From assembly GCF_024519465.1 (NCBI RefSeq), contig NZ_JALJRW010000030.1, positions 1 to 35,000 on the forward strand: DNA of 35,000 nt, given 5' to 3'. Shown here piece by piece: positions 8,108 through 17,681 of this stretch. Both the position numbers and the translations under genes were made by a program. A model generated the notes under the pieces. It was not told the DNA's origin. It did no database searches and worked only from the letters and a program-made list of their open reading frames with translations. Origin of the DNA: Stenotrophomonas sp. Ste86. GTDB lineage: Bacteria; Pseudomonadota; Gammaproteobacteria; Xanthomonadales; Xanthomonadaceae. Each line of letters starts with the position of its first letter. Positions within the stretch are counted from its first letter, which is position 1.

Positions 8108-11100
8108 GTGACCACGACCTTCTCGACGATCCCTACCTGACGCTGCCGCTGGACGGCGTGCGCCTGATCGAGGCCAGTGCCGGCACCGGCAAGACCTTCA
8201 CCCTGGCCACGCTGTTCACCCGGCTGGTGGTGGAGAAGGGCTGGCGCATCGGCCAGATCCTGGCGGTGACCTTTACCGATGCGGCCACCCAGGAACTGCG
8301 CAAGCGCATCCGCGAGCGGCTGGCGCTGGCCGCGCAGCTGGTCGAGCGCGCGCCGACCGATGCGGACACCCCCGAGGTGCTGCTGACCCGGATGATCCTG
8401 CAGCGCCAGCTGGCCTTGGGCGAAGAAACGCCGGCGGCGCTCGCGCGCCGGCTGCAGACCGCCGCCGATGAAATCGACCTGGCCTCGATCTTCACCATCC
8501 ATGGCTTCTGCACCCGCGTGTTGCGCGAACACGCCCTGGAGAGTGGCCATACCTTCGATCCACCGACCCTGTTGCCCAGCGAACGCGCGCTGCACGACGA
8601 ACTGGCCGCCGACCTGTGGCGCGTGCATGCCAATGATGCAGCCACCGTGGATGCGTTGACGCGGCTGTGGTCCACGCCCGAGGCGCTGGCCGGTGACCTG
8701 ACCACGCTGATCAAGCCGCTGCCGCTGTTACCGCCGGTGCCCATCGGGTTGGACCACGATCCGCGTCCGGCGCACGCGCTGTCCGCGCGCCAGTTCGCCG
8801 CCGACTACCGCCAGCACGGGGAAGCCTTCCTGGGCGACGTTTGTTCGGCAGTCGAGAACAAAGTGCTCAACGGCAACAGCTACAAACTGGCCTGGCTGGA
8901 ACCATTGGCCGTGCAGCTGCACCGCTGGGCGGCCGATGACACGCCGGGCGCAACCTTGGATGCCGACCCGGAGCGGCTGCGCCGGCTGACCGTCGAAGAA
9001 CTCACCGCGCGCACCAACAAGGCCCACGCGGGCAGGACGCCGCAGTCGCCGCTGCAGCACGCCCTTGCCGTGTACCTGGCCGCGGCCGATGCGCTGGCGC
9101 TGTGGCAGCGCGGCCAGGCGATCGCCTTCCTGCACGCGCTGCGCGACCAGGCACGCGCGCGCCTGGCCGAGCTCAAGCGGATCGGCCGGGTGCAGACCTA
9201 TGACGACCTGATCGATGGCGTCGCCGATGCGCTGGAAGGCCCGCACCGCGATGTGCTGGTGCAGCAGCTGCGCGCGCAGTACACGATCGCGTTGGTGGAT
9301 GAGTTCCAGGACACCGATGACCGCCAGTGGGGCATCTTCCAGCGCGTGTTCGGCGATTCGGCAGAAACCCGCGCTGCCGGTCTGGCGCCGGCGCTGTTCC
9401 TGATCGGCGATCCCAAGCAGGCGATCTACGGCTTCCGCGGCGGCGACATCCACACCTATCTCAAGGCCAAGCGCCAGGCCGATGCCGCGCCGCCGCTGGA
9501 CCGCAATTTCCGCTCACGCCCGGCAGTGCTGCACGCCATCGAGGCGCTGTACACCCATGCCGGCGACGGCGCCTTCCTCGAAGCGGACATCGGCTTCGAG
9601 CCGGTGCATGCGGGCAGCACGCGGGTGGATGCCGATTTCCTGCGCGACGGCGTTCCTGCGCCGGGCCTGACCGTGCGCGTGCTGCACAACAGCGATGGCG
9701 GCACTCTCAAGGCCGATCCGTCGCGGCAGCAGGCCAGCGATGCCTGCGTGGCCGCGATCCACCAGCTGCTCAGCGATGCCCGCCAGGGCCGCGCGCTACT
9801 GCGTGGTCAGCCGGTGCAGCCCGGCGACATCGCCGTGCTGGTGCGCTCTCACCGCGACGCCACGCGCATCCAGCACGCGCTCAGCGCGGTCGGCATTCCG
9901 GCGGTGGCCGCCGGCAAGCAGAGCCTGTACGCCACGCCCGAGGCGCAGGACCTGCGCCTGCTGTTGCTGGCGCTGCTGCAGCCGGCAGACGAAGGGCGCC
10001 TGCGCGCGGCATTGTCCACCGTGTTGCTGGGCGAAGACGCCGCCGCGATCGATGCGATGGAGCGCGAGGGCGACGCGCAGCGCAGCGTGCAGATCCGCCT
10101 GCTGCTGTGGCGCGAGCGCTGGCAGCGCGGCGGACCGTTCGCGGTGATCGCCGACCTGTGCGCCGAACACGCCGAACGTCTGCTCGGCCTGCTCGATGGC
10201 GAGCGTCGGCTGACCAATTACCTGCAGCTGGGCGAACTGTTGCAGCAGGCCGCCGCGCAGACGCTGGGCATGCATGGCCTGCTGGATTGGCTGCAGGTAC
10301 AGATGGCCCACGCCGACCAGAACGACGAACAGCAGCTGTTGCGGCTGGAATCGGACGCGCGCCGGGTGCAGATCATCACCCTGCACAAGAGCAAGGGGCT
10401 GGAGTATCCGCTGGTGTTCCTGCCGTTCGTCGGCATCGGGGGCAGCGCACCCAATACCGATACGAACTGCACGGTGTATGCCAACGGCCGCCGCGAGCTG
10501 CACTGGAAACTGGACAAGGACGAGGCGTGGAGCGCGGCCAGCACGCGCAGCGCGCAGGAGCAGGAGGCCGAAGATGCGCGCCTGCTGTACGTCGGGCTGA
10601 CCCGCGCCGAACACGCGTTGTGGATCGCCGCTGGCGACCTGGCGGGGCTGGCCAAGACCCGTTTGGCACCGATGCTCTCGGACATGGCCGCACTACGTGC
10701 GCATCCGGACATCGCCGTGGTCGACGGGCCGCTGGAACCGCGCCCGCCGCAGCTGGCGTTCGAACGCGACGGCGAACTACCGCCGGTGCGCGCGCTGACC
10801 CGGCGCATCCCGCACGACTGGTGGGTGTACAGCTTCACCCAGCTGGCCCACGCCGATGCCGGCCACGACACCGACGCGGCCGCCACCGAAATTCCCGCCC
10901 CCGCTGCCGATGAACCGGTCGGCGTGGACCTCACCCTGGACGCCGAGCAACCGGCGTTGCCCAGTGAGGAAGTCATCGACCCGCGCTTCATGGGCAGCCG
11001 CTTCGGCAACGTGCTGCACGATGCGCTGGAAAACACCGACTTCGCGCGCTGGGCGCACTGGCAGCCGGGACAGCCCGCGCCGGACGATGAAGCGCAGGTG

Positions 11101-11757
11101 CTGCGCGCCTGTCTGGGCGAAGAAGGCTATGCCGATGAAGACCTCGACGATGGCGTGGCGGTGCTGACCGCACTGGTCGGCCAGACCCTGACCGTACCGC
11201 TGCCCGAAGGAGGCGCGTTGCACGATCTGCCGGCCGATGCGCGCCGCGCCGAAATCGAGTTCCACTTCGCCATGCAGCCCACGGCGGTGCCGGCACTGCT
11301 AGAGCTGCTGCACGCGCACGGCCTGGTTCGCGAGCGTCGCGGCTTCGGCGTGCGACGGCGGCTGGAGGGGCTGATGACCGGCAAGATCGATCTCACCTAC
11401 GTACGCGATGCGCGCTGGTACGTGCTCGATTACAAATCCAACCGCCTGCCCGGCTACGACGCCGCGCGGCTGCAGAGCGCGATGCAACACAGCGAGTACG
11501 ACCTGCAGGCGCTGATCTACACCGTGGCGCTGCACCGCTGGCTGCGCTTCCGGCTGGGCGCGCAGTACGACTACGCCCGCGACATGGGCGGCATCCGCTA
11601 CCTGTTCTGCCGTGGCCTGGATGCCGCGCGCGCGGACAGCCCCGGCGTGTACGCACACCGCTTCGACCCGGCGCTGGTCGATGCGATGGATGCGCTGTTC
11701 GCCGGTGGCGAACAGCCCCAGGCCCGCATGGCCGAACGCGCACGGGGTGAGGCATGA
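8104..11757 (+). CDS. recB: RecB, exodeoxyribonuclease V beta subunit
   Basis: 3'-5' SF1A helicase and sole nuclease of RecBCD. The product has 1217 aa, close to the 1180 of E. coli. The Walker A ASAGTGKT has its lysine at residue 30. Helicase motif II is LVDEFQDTD, motif III IGDPKQAIYGFRGGD, and motif V/VI ITLHKSKGLEYPLVFLP and LYVGLTRAEHALW. The C-terminal RecB nuclease domain has GLMTGKIDL with Asp1096 and VLDYKSN with Asp1109 and Lys1111, the expected metal-binding and catalytic residues, so nuclease activity should be intact. ATGA overlaps at both ends (with recC and recD) indicate a translationally coupled operon. Confidence 0.96.
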   Translation: MSDHDLLDDPYLTLPLDGVRLIEASAGTGKTFTLATLFTRLVVEKGWRIGQILAVTFTDAATQELRKRIRERLALAAQLVERAPTDADTPEVLLTRMILQRQLALGEETPAALARRLQTAADEIDLASIFTIHGFCTRVLREHALESGHTFDPPTLLPSERALHDELAADLWRVHANDAATVDALTRLWSTPEALAGDLTTLIKPLPLLPPVPIGLDHDPRPAHALSARQFAADYRQHGEAFLGDVCSAVENKVLNGNSYKLAWLEPLAVQLHRWAADDTPGATLDADPERLRRLTVEELTARTNKAHAGRTPQSPLQHALAVYLAAADALALWQRGQAIAFLHALRDQARARLAELKRIGRVQTYDDLIDGVADALEGPHRDVLVQQLRAQYTIALVDEFQDTDDRQWGIFQRVFGDSAETRAAGLAPALFLIGDPKQAIYGFRGGDIHTYLKAKRQADAAPPLDRNFRSRPAVLHAIEALYTHAGDGAFLEADIGFEPVHAGSTRVDADFLRDGVPAPGLTVRVLHNSDGGTLKADPSRQQASDACVAAIHQLLSDARQGRALLRGQPVQPGDIAVLVRSHRDATRIQHALSAVGIPAVAAGKQSLYATPEAQDLRLLLLALLQPADEGRLRAALSTVLLGEDAAAIDAMEREGDAQRSVQIRLLLWRERWQRGGPFAVIADLCAEHAERLLGLLDGERRLTNYLQLGELLQQAAAQTLGMHGLLDWLQVQMAHADQNDEQQLLRLESDARRVQIITLHKSKGLEYPLVFLPFVGIGGSAPNTDTNCTVYANGRRELHWKLDKDEAWSAASTRSAQEQEAEDARLLYVGLTRAEHALWIAAGDLAGLAKTRLAPMLSDMAALRAHPDIAVVDGPLEPRPPQLAFERDGELPPVRALTRRIPHDWWVYSFTQLAHADAGHDTDAAATEIPAPAADEPVGVDLTLDAEQPALPSEEVIDPRFMGSRFGNVLHDALENTDFARWAHWQPGQPAPDDEAQVLRACLGEEGYADEDLDDGVAVLTALVGQTLTVPLPEGGALHDLPADARRAEIEFHFAMQPTAVPALLELLHAHGLVRERRGFGVRRRLEGLMTGKIDLTYVRDARWYVLDYKSNRLPGYDAARLQSAMQHSEYDLQALIYTVALHRWLRFRLGAQYDYARDMGGIRYLFCRGLDAARADSPGVYAHRFDPALVDAMDALFAGGEQPQARMAERARGEA

Positions 11758-13667
11758 GCCTGCTCACCGCCCTGCAACGCGGCAACGCGCTGCGCACCCT
11801 CGACCACGCGCTGGCGCAGAGCCTGCGCCGGCTGCAGCCGGACACCCCCGATGCGGTGCTGGCGGCCGCGGCGCTGGCCTCGCTGGCGGTGTCGCAGGGG
11901 CATGCCGGGCTGGATCCGCGGCACCCGCAGCGCCTGGTCGACACCGACGTCGACTGGCCCGACGCCGAAGTCTGGCTTGCGCAGCTGCGCGCTTCGCCGT
12001 GGGTGGATGTGCCGGCCTCGGACGCTGCCGAGGCCACCGCCGACCGCCCGCTGGTGCTGGAAAACGGGCTGCTCTACCTGCGCCGCTACCGCGAGTACGA
12101 ACGTCGCCTGGCCGCCGGCCTGCAACGCATCGCGACCCATCCGCTGGCCCAGCCCGATCCCGGCGCGCTGGCGGTGTTGTTCGGGCAGTTGTTCCCGCAG
12201 GCGCAGGACGGCAGCGACCACCAGGCTCGCGCGGCCGGCGTGGCGCTGCGCCATCCGCTGGTGCTGGTCACCGGCGGGCCCGGCACCGGCAAGACCACCA
12301 CCATCGCGCGCCTGCTGGTGCTGCTCGCCGCGCAGGCGGCGCAGGCCGACCAGCCGCTGCCGCGGGTGGCGCTGGCCGCGCCCACCGGTCGCGCCGCCGA
12401 ACGCATGGCCGAAAGCCTGCGCGTGGCCGTGCAGCGACTGCGCCTGGTCGGTATCGCCCCGGCACTGTGCGATGCCATGCCCACCACCGGCACTACCCTG
12501 CATCGCCTGCTTGGGACCATTCCCGATTCACCGCGCTTCCGTCACCACGGCGACAACCCGTTGCCGTTCGATGTGGTGGTGGTGGATGAGGCGTCGATGA
12601 TCGACCTGCCGCTGATGACCAAGCTGGTCGAGGCGGTCGCCTCCGGTACCCGGCTGGTGCTGCTCGGCGATCCGGACCAGCTGCCGTCGGTGGAAGCCGG
12701 CGACGTCCTCAGCGCGATCCTGCGCGCCAGCGGCGATGGCCTGGGCACCCGCGCCGACGATGCCGACGCATTGCGCGCGCTGCTGGCACCGGCCACGCTG
12801 CAGCCGCTGGCCGCCGGGACGCGCTTCGGGGGCCGACGCGTGCAGCTGCAACGCGGCTATCGGCAGACCGATGCACTGGACCTGGTGCCGCTGGCGCATG
12901 CCGTGCGCGACGGCGACAGTGACGCCGCGCTGGCGCTGCTACGCAGTGGCCGACTGGCTGGCGTGCACTTCCATGAAGACCAGACCGATCCGCTGCAGCA
13001 CCGCGATCACCTGCTGGCGCACTGGCGCGGGTTGGGCGAGGCCGCCGATCCGGCGCAGGCACTGGCCAACGCCGGTCGTATCCGCCTGCTCACGGCCGTA
13101 CGCGAAGGCGCGCAGGGCGCACGTGGACTCAACGCCCGCATCGAAGCCCTGTTGGCCGGGGTACCGCGTCCGGGCATGGCGCCGGGTTACTTCCATGGGC
13201 GTCTGCTGTTGATCACTGAAAACAGCTATCGCCATCGCCTGTTCAACGGCGACATCGGCATCTGCCTGCGGGATCGACAGGGCGCAGTGACCGCCTGGTT
13301 CCCCGGCGACACGCCCGACCAGCCACGCGGCTTCCATCCGGGCGCATTGCCGGCGCATGAAAGTGCGTTCGCCATGACCGTGCACAAGGCGCAGGGCTCG
13401 GAGTTCGACGAGGTCTGGCTGCAGTTGCCGCGTCGCGACAACCGGGTGCTGTCACGTGAGCTGGTCTACACCGGCATGACCCGCGCGCGGCAGTCGCTGC
13501 ATGTGCTGGGCAGCGCGGAGGTCATCCAGGCCGCGCTCAGGCGGCATGCCAGCCGCATCTCCGGGCTGGCCGCGCGCTTGCATGGCCAGCCAGACGCGCC
13601 AGACGCATCAGAACCGCCGGTGGGCGACACAGCGGTCGCCGCACCGGCGCAGGGGCAGTTGTTCTAG
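11754..13667 (+). CDS. recD: RecD, exodeoxyribonuclease V alpha subunit
   Basis: 5'-3' SF1B helicase of RecBCD. It has 637 aa (E. coli 608). The Walker A GGPGTGKT is at residues 174-181. It is followed by LAAPTGRAAERMAESL (motif Ia), VVVDEASMIDLPLM (motif II), LVLLGDPDQLPSVEAGDVL (motif III), and C-terminal AMTVHKAQGSEFDEVWL and LVYTGMTRARQSLHV (motifs V and VI). The last about 40 residues are a low-complexity, Ala/Pro-rich tail. The start codon overlaps the recB stop (ATGA). The gene ends 13 nt before a convergent small gene and no terminator is visible between them. Confidence 0.96.
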   Translation: MSLLTALQRGNALRTLDHALAQSLRRLQPDTPDAVLAAAALASLAVSQGHAGLDPRHPQRLVDTDVDWPDAEVWLAQLRASPWVDVPASDAAEATADRPLVLENGLLYLRRYREYERRLAAGLQRIATHPLAQPDPGALAVLFGQLFPQAQDGSDHQARAAGVALRHPLVLVTGGPGTGKTTTIARLLVLLAAQAAQADQPLPRVALAAPTGRAAERMAESLRVAVQRLRLVGIAPALCDAMPTTGTTLHRLLGTIPDSPRFRHHGDNPLPFDVVVVDEASMIDLPLMTKLVEAVASGTRLVLLGDPDQLPSVEAGDVLSAILRASGDGLGTRADDADALRALLAPATLQPLAAGTRFGGRRVQLQRGYRQTDALDLVPLAHAVRDGDSDAALALLRSGRLAGVHFHEDQTDPLQHRDHLLAHWRGLGEAADPAQALANAGRIRLLTAVREGAQGARGLNARIEALLAGVPRPGMAPGYFHGRLLLITENSYRHRLFNGDIGICLRDRQGAVTAWFPGDTPDQPRGFHPGALPAHESAFAMTVHKAQGSEFDEVWLQLPRRDNRVLSRELVYTGMTRARQSLHVLGSAEVIQAALRRHASRISGLAARLHGQPDAPDASEPPVGDTAVAAPAQGQLF

Positions 13668-13680
13668 CCCCGCTCCCGGC

Positions 13681-14076
13681 TTATTCCGGAATCACCACGG
13701 TGCCATCGGGGAACACGATGGCGCCGTCACCGCTGACATCGAAGAAGCCCAGCTGGTGGGTATTGGCCAGCACCTGCACCAGGCCATGTGCGTTCTCGGC
13801 CACTTCATCATCGAAGGACGCGTAGATGACGTGCTGGCCGACGCTGTAGTCGGTCACTTCCGGGCGCTCATCCTCGTCATCGGCCAGGGGGCCGTCCATC
13901 GGCGGGAAGTGCTCGGCGAGCGCGGCGAAGAACGCCTGCAGCGCCGGCACCGACACCTTCGGATCGTCGTAGTCGTGCGTCTCGTTCCACTCGGTCTGCG
14001 CGTCGTACCACTGCAGGAAGGCTTCCGCCTCACGCGGGGCGACGGCGGGGTCGAACACCATCAGGTCGTAACTCAT
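13681..14076 (-). CDS. Conserved hypothetical protein, 131 aa
   Basis: Acidic protein of 131 aa opening with MSYDLMVFDPAVAPREAEAFLQWYDAQTEW. It has no signal peptide or membrane segment and looks cytoplasmic. An alternating acid-rich middle (LADDEDERPEV) and a C-terminus with GFFDVSGDGAIVFPDG suggest a compact alpha/beta fold. I recognise it as resembling small uncharacterised proteins found scattered in proteobacteria and actinobacteria, but I know of no established function. It runs opposite to recD and is separated by 84 nt from the efflux operon on the same strand, so it is probably its own transcription unit. Codon use matches the neighbours, so expression as a protein is likely. Confidence 0.75.
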   Translation of the reverse strand: MSYDLMVFDPAVAPREAEAFLQWYDAQTEWNETHDYDDPKVSVPALQAFFAALAEHFPPMDGPLADDEDERPEVTDYSVGQHVIYASFDDEVAENAHGLVQVLANTHQLGFFDVSGDGAIVFPDGTVVIPE

Positions 14077-14135
14077 CGGGAATCACCTTGATCCATGCGC
14101 AAATGCATGGGTCAGGATAGCCCTGATCGGCGCGG

Positions 14136-14160
14136 ACCGGCCGGCCCGCGCGGGGCCGGT
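14136..14160. other. GC-rich hairpin after the efflux operon
   Basis: A strong stem, CCGGCCC (14141-14147) with GGGCCGG (14153-14159) around GCGCG, lies directly beyond the FUSC stop codon. There is no U-tract on the minus strand, so it is not a canonical rho-independent terminator. It may still protect the 3' end of the efflux mRNA. Confidence 0.4.
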
Positions 14161-16218
14161 TCAGCGCGGCGCCGGCAGGCCAGGCGCCACGGCGGCCGTA
14201 TCGGCAGGCGCATCGGCCACCGGTGCGTCCGGGAACAACGCATAGCGCAGCCCCAGCACGCCCATCAGCGCCTCATCGCGCGCCTTGCCCGCGTCCACGG
14301 TCTGCACCCGCTGCAACGAGGCCTCCAGCTTGGCCTGCAGGCCGGCCGGTGCCGGCAGCGGCGCCCGCCGTGCCACCTGCGCGCGATAGTGCGCGCCCAC
14401 ATCGTCCAGGATCGATTCGATCGCCTGCATGCTGGCCGGCGGCAAGCCATGGCGGGCGCGGCGCAGCTGCAGGATGTTCAGGCCGATGCGCGCTTCGGTA
14501 AGCATGTCCACCGAGGCGATGTCGCTGCCTTCCGGGGTCGCCGCCAGGCGCGGGGCCAGCAGGCCGAGCAGGTCCAGCATGCGCGCGGCGAACTGCTGGC
14601 GATCCTGCTGGCCACGGCCTTCGGCGGCCTCGGCCAGCGTGGTCCAGCCCTGCCGCACCAGCCGGCGTGCGGTCCATTCGGCACCGACCGAGCGGAACAG
14701 CCGGGTCATCACCACCGCAAACCCGATCCCGATGAACATCGCCACCGAGGAATTGATGAAGCTCTGGATGTTGGCGTTGTAGGTGTTCTGCACGTTGAGC
14801 AGCGCCACCAGGTTGACCGTCAACGGCAGCCCGATCAGCGCGGTCTGCGGCTTGTGCAGCAGCAGGCCCAGCGGCAGGAACACCACCGCCAGCACAATGG
14901 CCAGGCTGCCGAAGTCATGCACCGCCGGGAACACGCCGAACAGGTACACCCCGGCCACCAGGCTGGCCACGATCGCCCACAGCAGGAAGGACAGCATGCT
15001 CGGTGCCGGATCGTCCTGCGCGGCGAAGAACGCAGCAGCCACCGCGGCCATCATGGCGCCGTTGCCACCCCCTTCCCAGCCCAGCCCGATCCACAGCGCG
15101 CAGTAGGTCATCAACGCCACGCCGGCGCTGGCCGCCGAGAACAGCGCCATGCCGTAATCCACATGCCGTGCATCACTGCTGCGCGTGGCGCGGATCCGGT
15201 AGTGGGCGGTATCGGTCGGCGCGCTGCCCTGTTCGATGGCGTCCTGCAGGGTGCCGCAGTCCTGCCACAGGTCCACCAGCTCCTCCAGCCGCAGCAGCAG
15301 GGTCACCAGCAGCAGGTGGTCCAGCTCGCCGTCCACCGCCGGCTTGAGCGCCAGGATGCGGGCGCGCAGCGCGGCGTATTCGCTGGCGCTGGAGCGGCCG
15401 GGCTGCTCCAGCCACTGTGCGATGTCGGTCACCAGCGGCTCCAGGCCCGGCGGCAGCGCACGGCCCCCGGCGCGCAGCGCGCCCAGGCGGTCTGCGATGG
15501 AAGACAGCACCGGCAGCATCAACAGCATGCGTTCGCGCAGCCGCTCCATCGACACCGCCGCGCCGGCATGGCGGGGATCGTCGCGACGCAGGAACTCGAT
15601 CAGCGCCTCGAACTGCACCAGGTCGGCGGCCAGCCGGTTGCGCGGGCCATGCGCCTGGCCACGCAGCAGGATCTGCCGCGACCACTGCGCCGCATCGCCC
15701 ATCCAGTTGCTGACCCGCGAGCGCAGCATCGGCCGCACCGAGGTGGGGAAGAACAGCGAGGCGAACAGCACCGCCACCACCGTGCCCAGGATGATCTCTT
15801 CGCTGCGCGCCACCACCGTGTCGAAGATGGTGTCCGGCGAGGTCACCGCAGGAAAGCCGATGAAGGCGGTGGTGTAGCCGGCCAGCAGGAACGCGTAGCC
15901 GCGCGGACCACGGTTGAGCAGGGCGATGAACAGGCAGCCGGACAACCACAGCGACATCGCCGCGCTCAGCAGCAGCGGCATTTCCACCAGGTGCGGCAGC
16001 ATCCACAGCGTTGCCGCACCGGCGATCAGCGTGCCGACGATGCGGTACACGCCCTTGGCGCGGGTGGGGCCGAGCATCGGCTGGGTCACGATGTAGACCG
16101 TGGCCATCGCCCAGTACGGGCGCGACAGGTTGCCGGCCAACCCGATGTACAGCGCGGCCAGCGCGGCCAGGAAGGTCTTCACCGAAAACAGCCACGCCTG
16201 ACGGTCCAGCAGCACCAT
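14161..16218 (-). CDS. FUSC-family (AaeB-like) efflux pump
   Basis: Inner-membrane pump of the FUSC/aromatic acid exporter family (685 aa; E. coli AaeB is about 655). Two clusters of transmembrane helices are visible, the first within about residues 10-150 (for example AALAALYIGLAGNLSRPYWAMATVYI and GTLIAGAATLWMLPHLVE) and the second within about 350-510, with soluble regions after each. This duplicated layout is characteristic of the family, which exports aromatic carboxylic acids such as p-hydroxybenzoate or fusaric acid; the actual substrate here is unknown. A good ribosome-binding site (GAGG at 16230-16227) lies inside the end of the upstream lipoprotein gene, 8 nt before the ATG. It is the last gene of the marR-led operon. 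Confidence 0.9.
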   Translation of the reverse strand: MVLLDRQAWLFSVKTFLAALAALYIGLAGNLSRPYWAMATVYIVTQPMLGPTRAKGVYRIVGTLIAGAATLWMLPHLVEMPLLLSAAMSLWLSGCLFIALLNRGPRGYAFLLAGYTTAFIGFPAVTSPDTIFDTVVARSEEIILGTVVAVLFASLFFPTSVRPMLRSRVSNWMGDAAQWSRQILLRGQAHGPRNRLAADLVQFEALIEFLRRDDPRHAGAAVSMERLRERMLLMLPVLSSIADRLGALRAGGRALPPGLEPLVTDIAQWLEQPGRSSASEYAALRARILALKPAVDGELDHLLLVTLLLRLEELVDLWQDCGTLQDAIEQGSAPTDTAHYRIRATRSSDARHVDYGMALFSAASAGVALMTYCALWIGLGWEGGGNGAMMAAVAAAFFAAQDDPAPSMLSFLLWAIVASLVAGVYLFGVFPAVHDFGSLAIVLAVVFLPLGLLLHKPQTALIGLPLTVNLVALLNVQNTYNANIQSFINSSVAMFIGIGFAVVMTRLFRSVGAEWTARRLVRQGWTTLAEAAEGRGQQDRQQFAARMLDLLGLLAPRLAATPEGSDIASVDMLTEARIGLNILQLRRARHGLPPASMQAIESILDDVGAHYRAQVARRAPLPAPAGLQAKLEASLQRVQTVDAGKARDEALMGVLGLRYALFPDAPVADAPADTAAVAPGLPAPR

Positions 16219-16223
16219 CGCGT

Positions 16224-17681
16224 TTACCTCGTCGCCTTGCCGGCGGCCACGGCGTCGGCGTTCCAGCCGCCACCCAGCGCCAGGAACAGCTGGATCTGAT
16301 CACGCGATACCTGCGCCTGCGCGGCGGCCAGGGTGGCATCGGCCGAGACCAGCGTGCGGTCGGCATCCAGGCTGGCCAGGTAGGGGGTGCGGCCGCCCTG
16401 GTACAGGCGCCGGTTCTGGCTGGCGGCCAGTTCGGCCTGCTGCTGGGCGGTCTGCAGCGATTGCAGGCGTTGCAGGTCGTGCGCATAGCGGCTGAGCGCG
16501 GTCTGGGTTTCGCGCAGCGCCTGCAGCACGCTGTGGTCGAACTCGGCCAGCGCCGCGTCCGCGCCCGCCTCGGTGGCGTGGATGCGCGCATGCGTGCCCG
16601 AGGACGGCAGCGTCCAGGAGATCAGCGGGCCGATCGACCACTGCTGGGTCAACGGCTGGCCGAAATCTTCCAGCAGGCCAGCCGCACCGACCGAGGCGCC
16701 CAGGCGGATGTCCGGATACAGCTCGGCGGTGGCCACGCCGATCCGCGCGGTGGCCGCTGCCAGTCGGCGTTCGGCCTGGCGCACGTCCGGGCGACGTTGC
16801 AGCAGTGCGCGGCCATCGCCCACCGGTAGCGGTTGGGCCAGGGTCGGCGGCTGGCTGCAGTCGCCCACGCCGTCGGGCAGCTGCCCCGGGGTGCGACCGA
16901 GCAGGGCCGCCAACTGGTATTCGGAGGCTTGGCGCTGGGCGCGCAGCGGTGGCAGCGCCGCTTCCAGCATCGCTACCTGGGCGTTGGCGCGGGCCAGCTC
17001 GGGCGGGGTGCCGCGGCCGGCGTTGATCAGCCGTTGGGTGACCTCGCGGCTGCGCTGCTGCAGCTGCAGCGAATGCTCGGCCACGTGCAGCTCATGGTTG
17101 GCATGGCAGATCTCCACGTAGCTGCCGGCGACCTGCGCCACCAGCGACACGCGGGCCAGGTCGAGGGCGGCGGCCACGCTCTGCTCGTCGGCATGCGCGG
17201 CCTCGGAAGCGCGCTTGAGCTTGCCGAACAGGTCGAACTGGTAGGACACGGCGAACTTGCCGTCGGCCAGGTTGATCGGCGGCAGTTCGTGTTCCAGCAG
17301 GAACGATTCGGCCGACAGCTGCGCACGGCTCACCCCGGCCTCGGCCTCGTACTCGAAACCACCGGCATCCAGCGCCTGCTCGTAGACGGCGGCAGCGCGG
17401 CGCAGGTTGGCATCGGCCACCTTGAGCTCCACGTTGTCGCGCAGTGCCTGCTGTACCAGGGCATTGAGGGTGTCGTCCTGGTACAGCTCCCACCAGCGCG
17501 CGGGCAGCTCGGCACCGGCGGCCACCTGCGGGTTGCCGGTGTCGATGAAAGCCGCATTGGCCTCCGGCCGCTGGAAGGCCGATCCTGCGGGCACGGTGTA
17601 ATCCGGGCCCACGGTCTTGCACGCGGCCAGGGTGGTCAACGCCAGCCCCAACGCGATGCGGTGCAGGGCAGGGCGGCTCAC
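16224..17681 (-). CDS. NodT-family outer-membrane efflux lipoprotein
   Basis: TolC-like outer-membrane channel of the NodT/OprM group (485 aa), giving the operon its own exit duct. The N-terminus has a lipoprotein signal with lipobox LAAC (Cys21) followed by KTVGPDYTVP, a typical start of mature efflux lipoproteins. Two repeats of the outer membrane efflux domain can be followed, including PARWWELYQDDTLNALVQQALRDNVEL and, in the second half, DVRQAERRLAAATARIGVATAELYP (ending near residue 345), both standard for the family. The start is GTG at 17681, forming a GTGA overlap with the stop of the membrane fusion gene. The frame stays open far upstream, but that part is a shadow of the neighbouring gene. 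Confidence 0.92.
   Translation of the reverse strand: MSRPALHRIALGLALTTLAACKTVGPDYTVPAGSAFQRPEANAAFIDTGNPQVAAGAELPARWWELYQDDTLNALVQQALRDNVELKVADANLRRAAAVYEQALDAGGFEYEAEAGVSRAQLSAESFLLEHELPPINLADGKFAVSYQFDLFGKLKRASEAAHADEQSVAAALDLARVSLVAQVAGSYVEICHANHELHVAEHSLQLQQRSREVTQRLINAGRGTPPELARANAQVAMLEAALPPLRAQRQASEYQLAALLGRTPGQLPDGVGDCSQPPTLAQPLPVGDGRALLQRRPDVRQAERRLAAATARIGVATAELYPDIRLGASVGAAGLLEDFGQPLTQQWSIGPLISWTLPSSGTHARIHATEAGADAALAEFDHSVLQALRETQTALSRYAHDLQRLQSLQTAQQQAELAASQNRRLYQGGRTPYLASLDADRTLVSADATLAAAQAQVSRDQIQLFLALGGGWNADAVAAGKATR

Noticed and set aside
9327..10913. 528-codon frame inside recB on the same strand
   Set aside because: Out-of-frame Arg/Ala/Gly-rich translation; recB itself has all helicase and nuclease motifs in its own frame.
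14095..16299. 734-codon frame antisense to the FUSC gene
   Set aside because: Same shadow effect; the product is rich in His, Gln and Arg without domains, while the minus-strand product is a clear FUSC pump.
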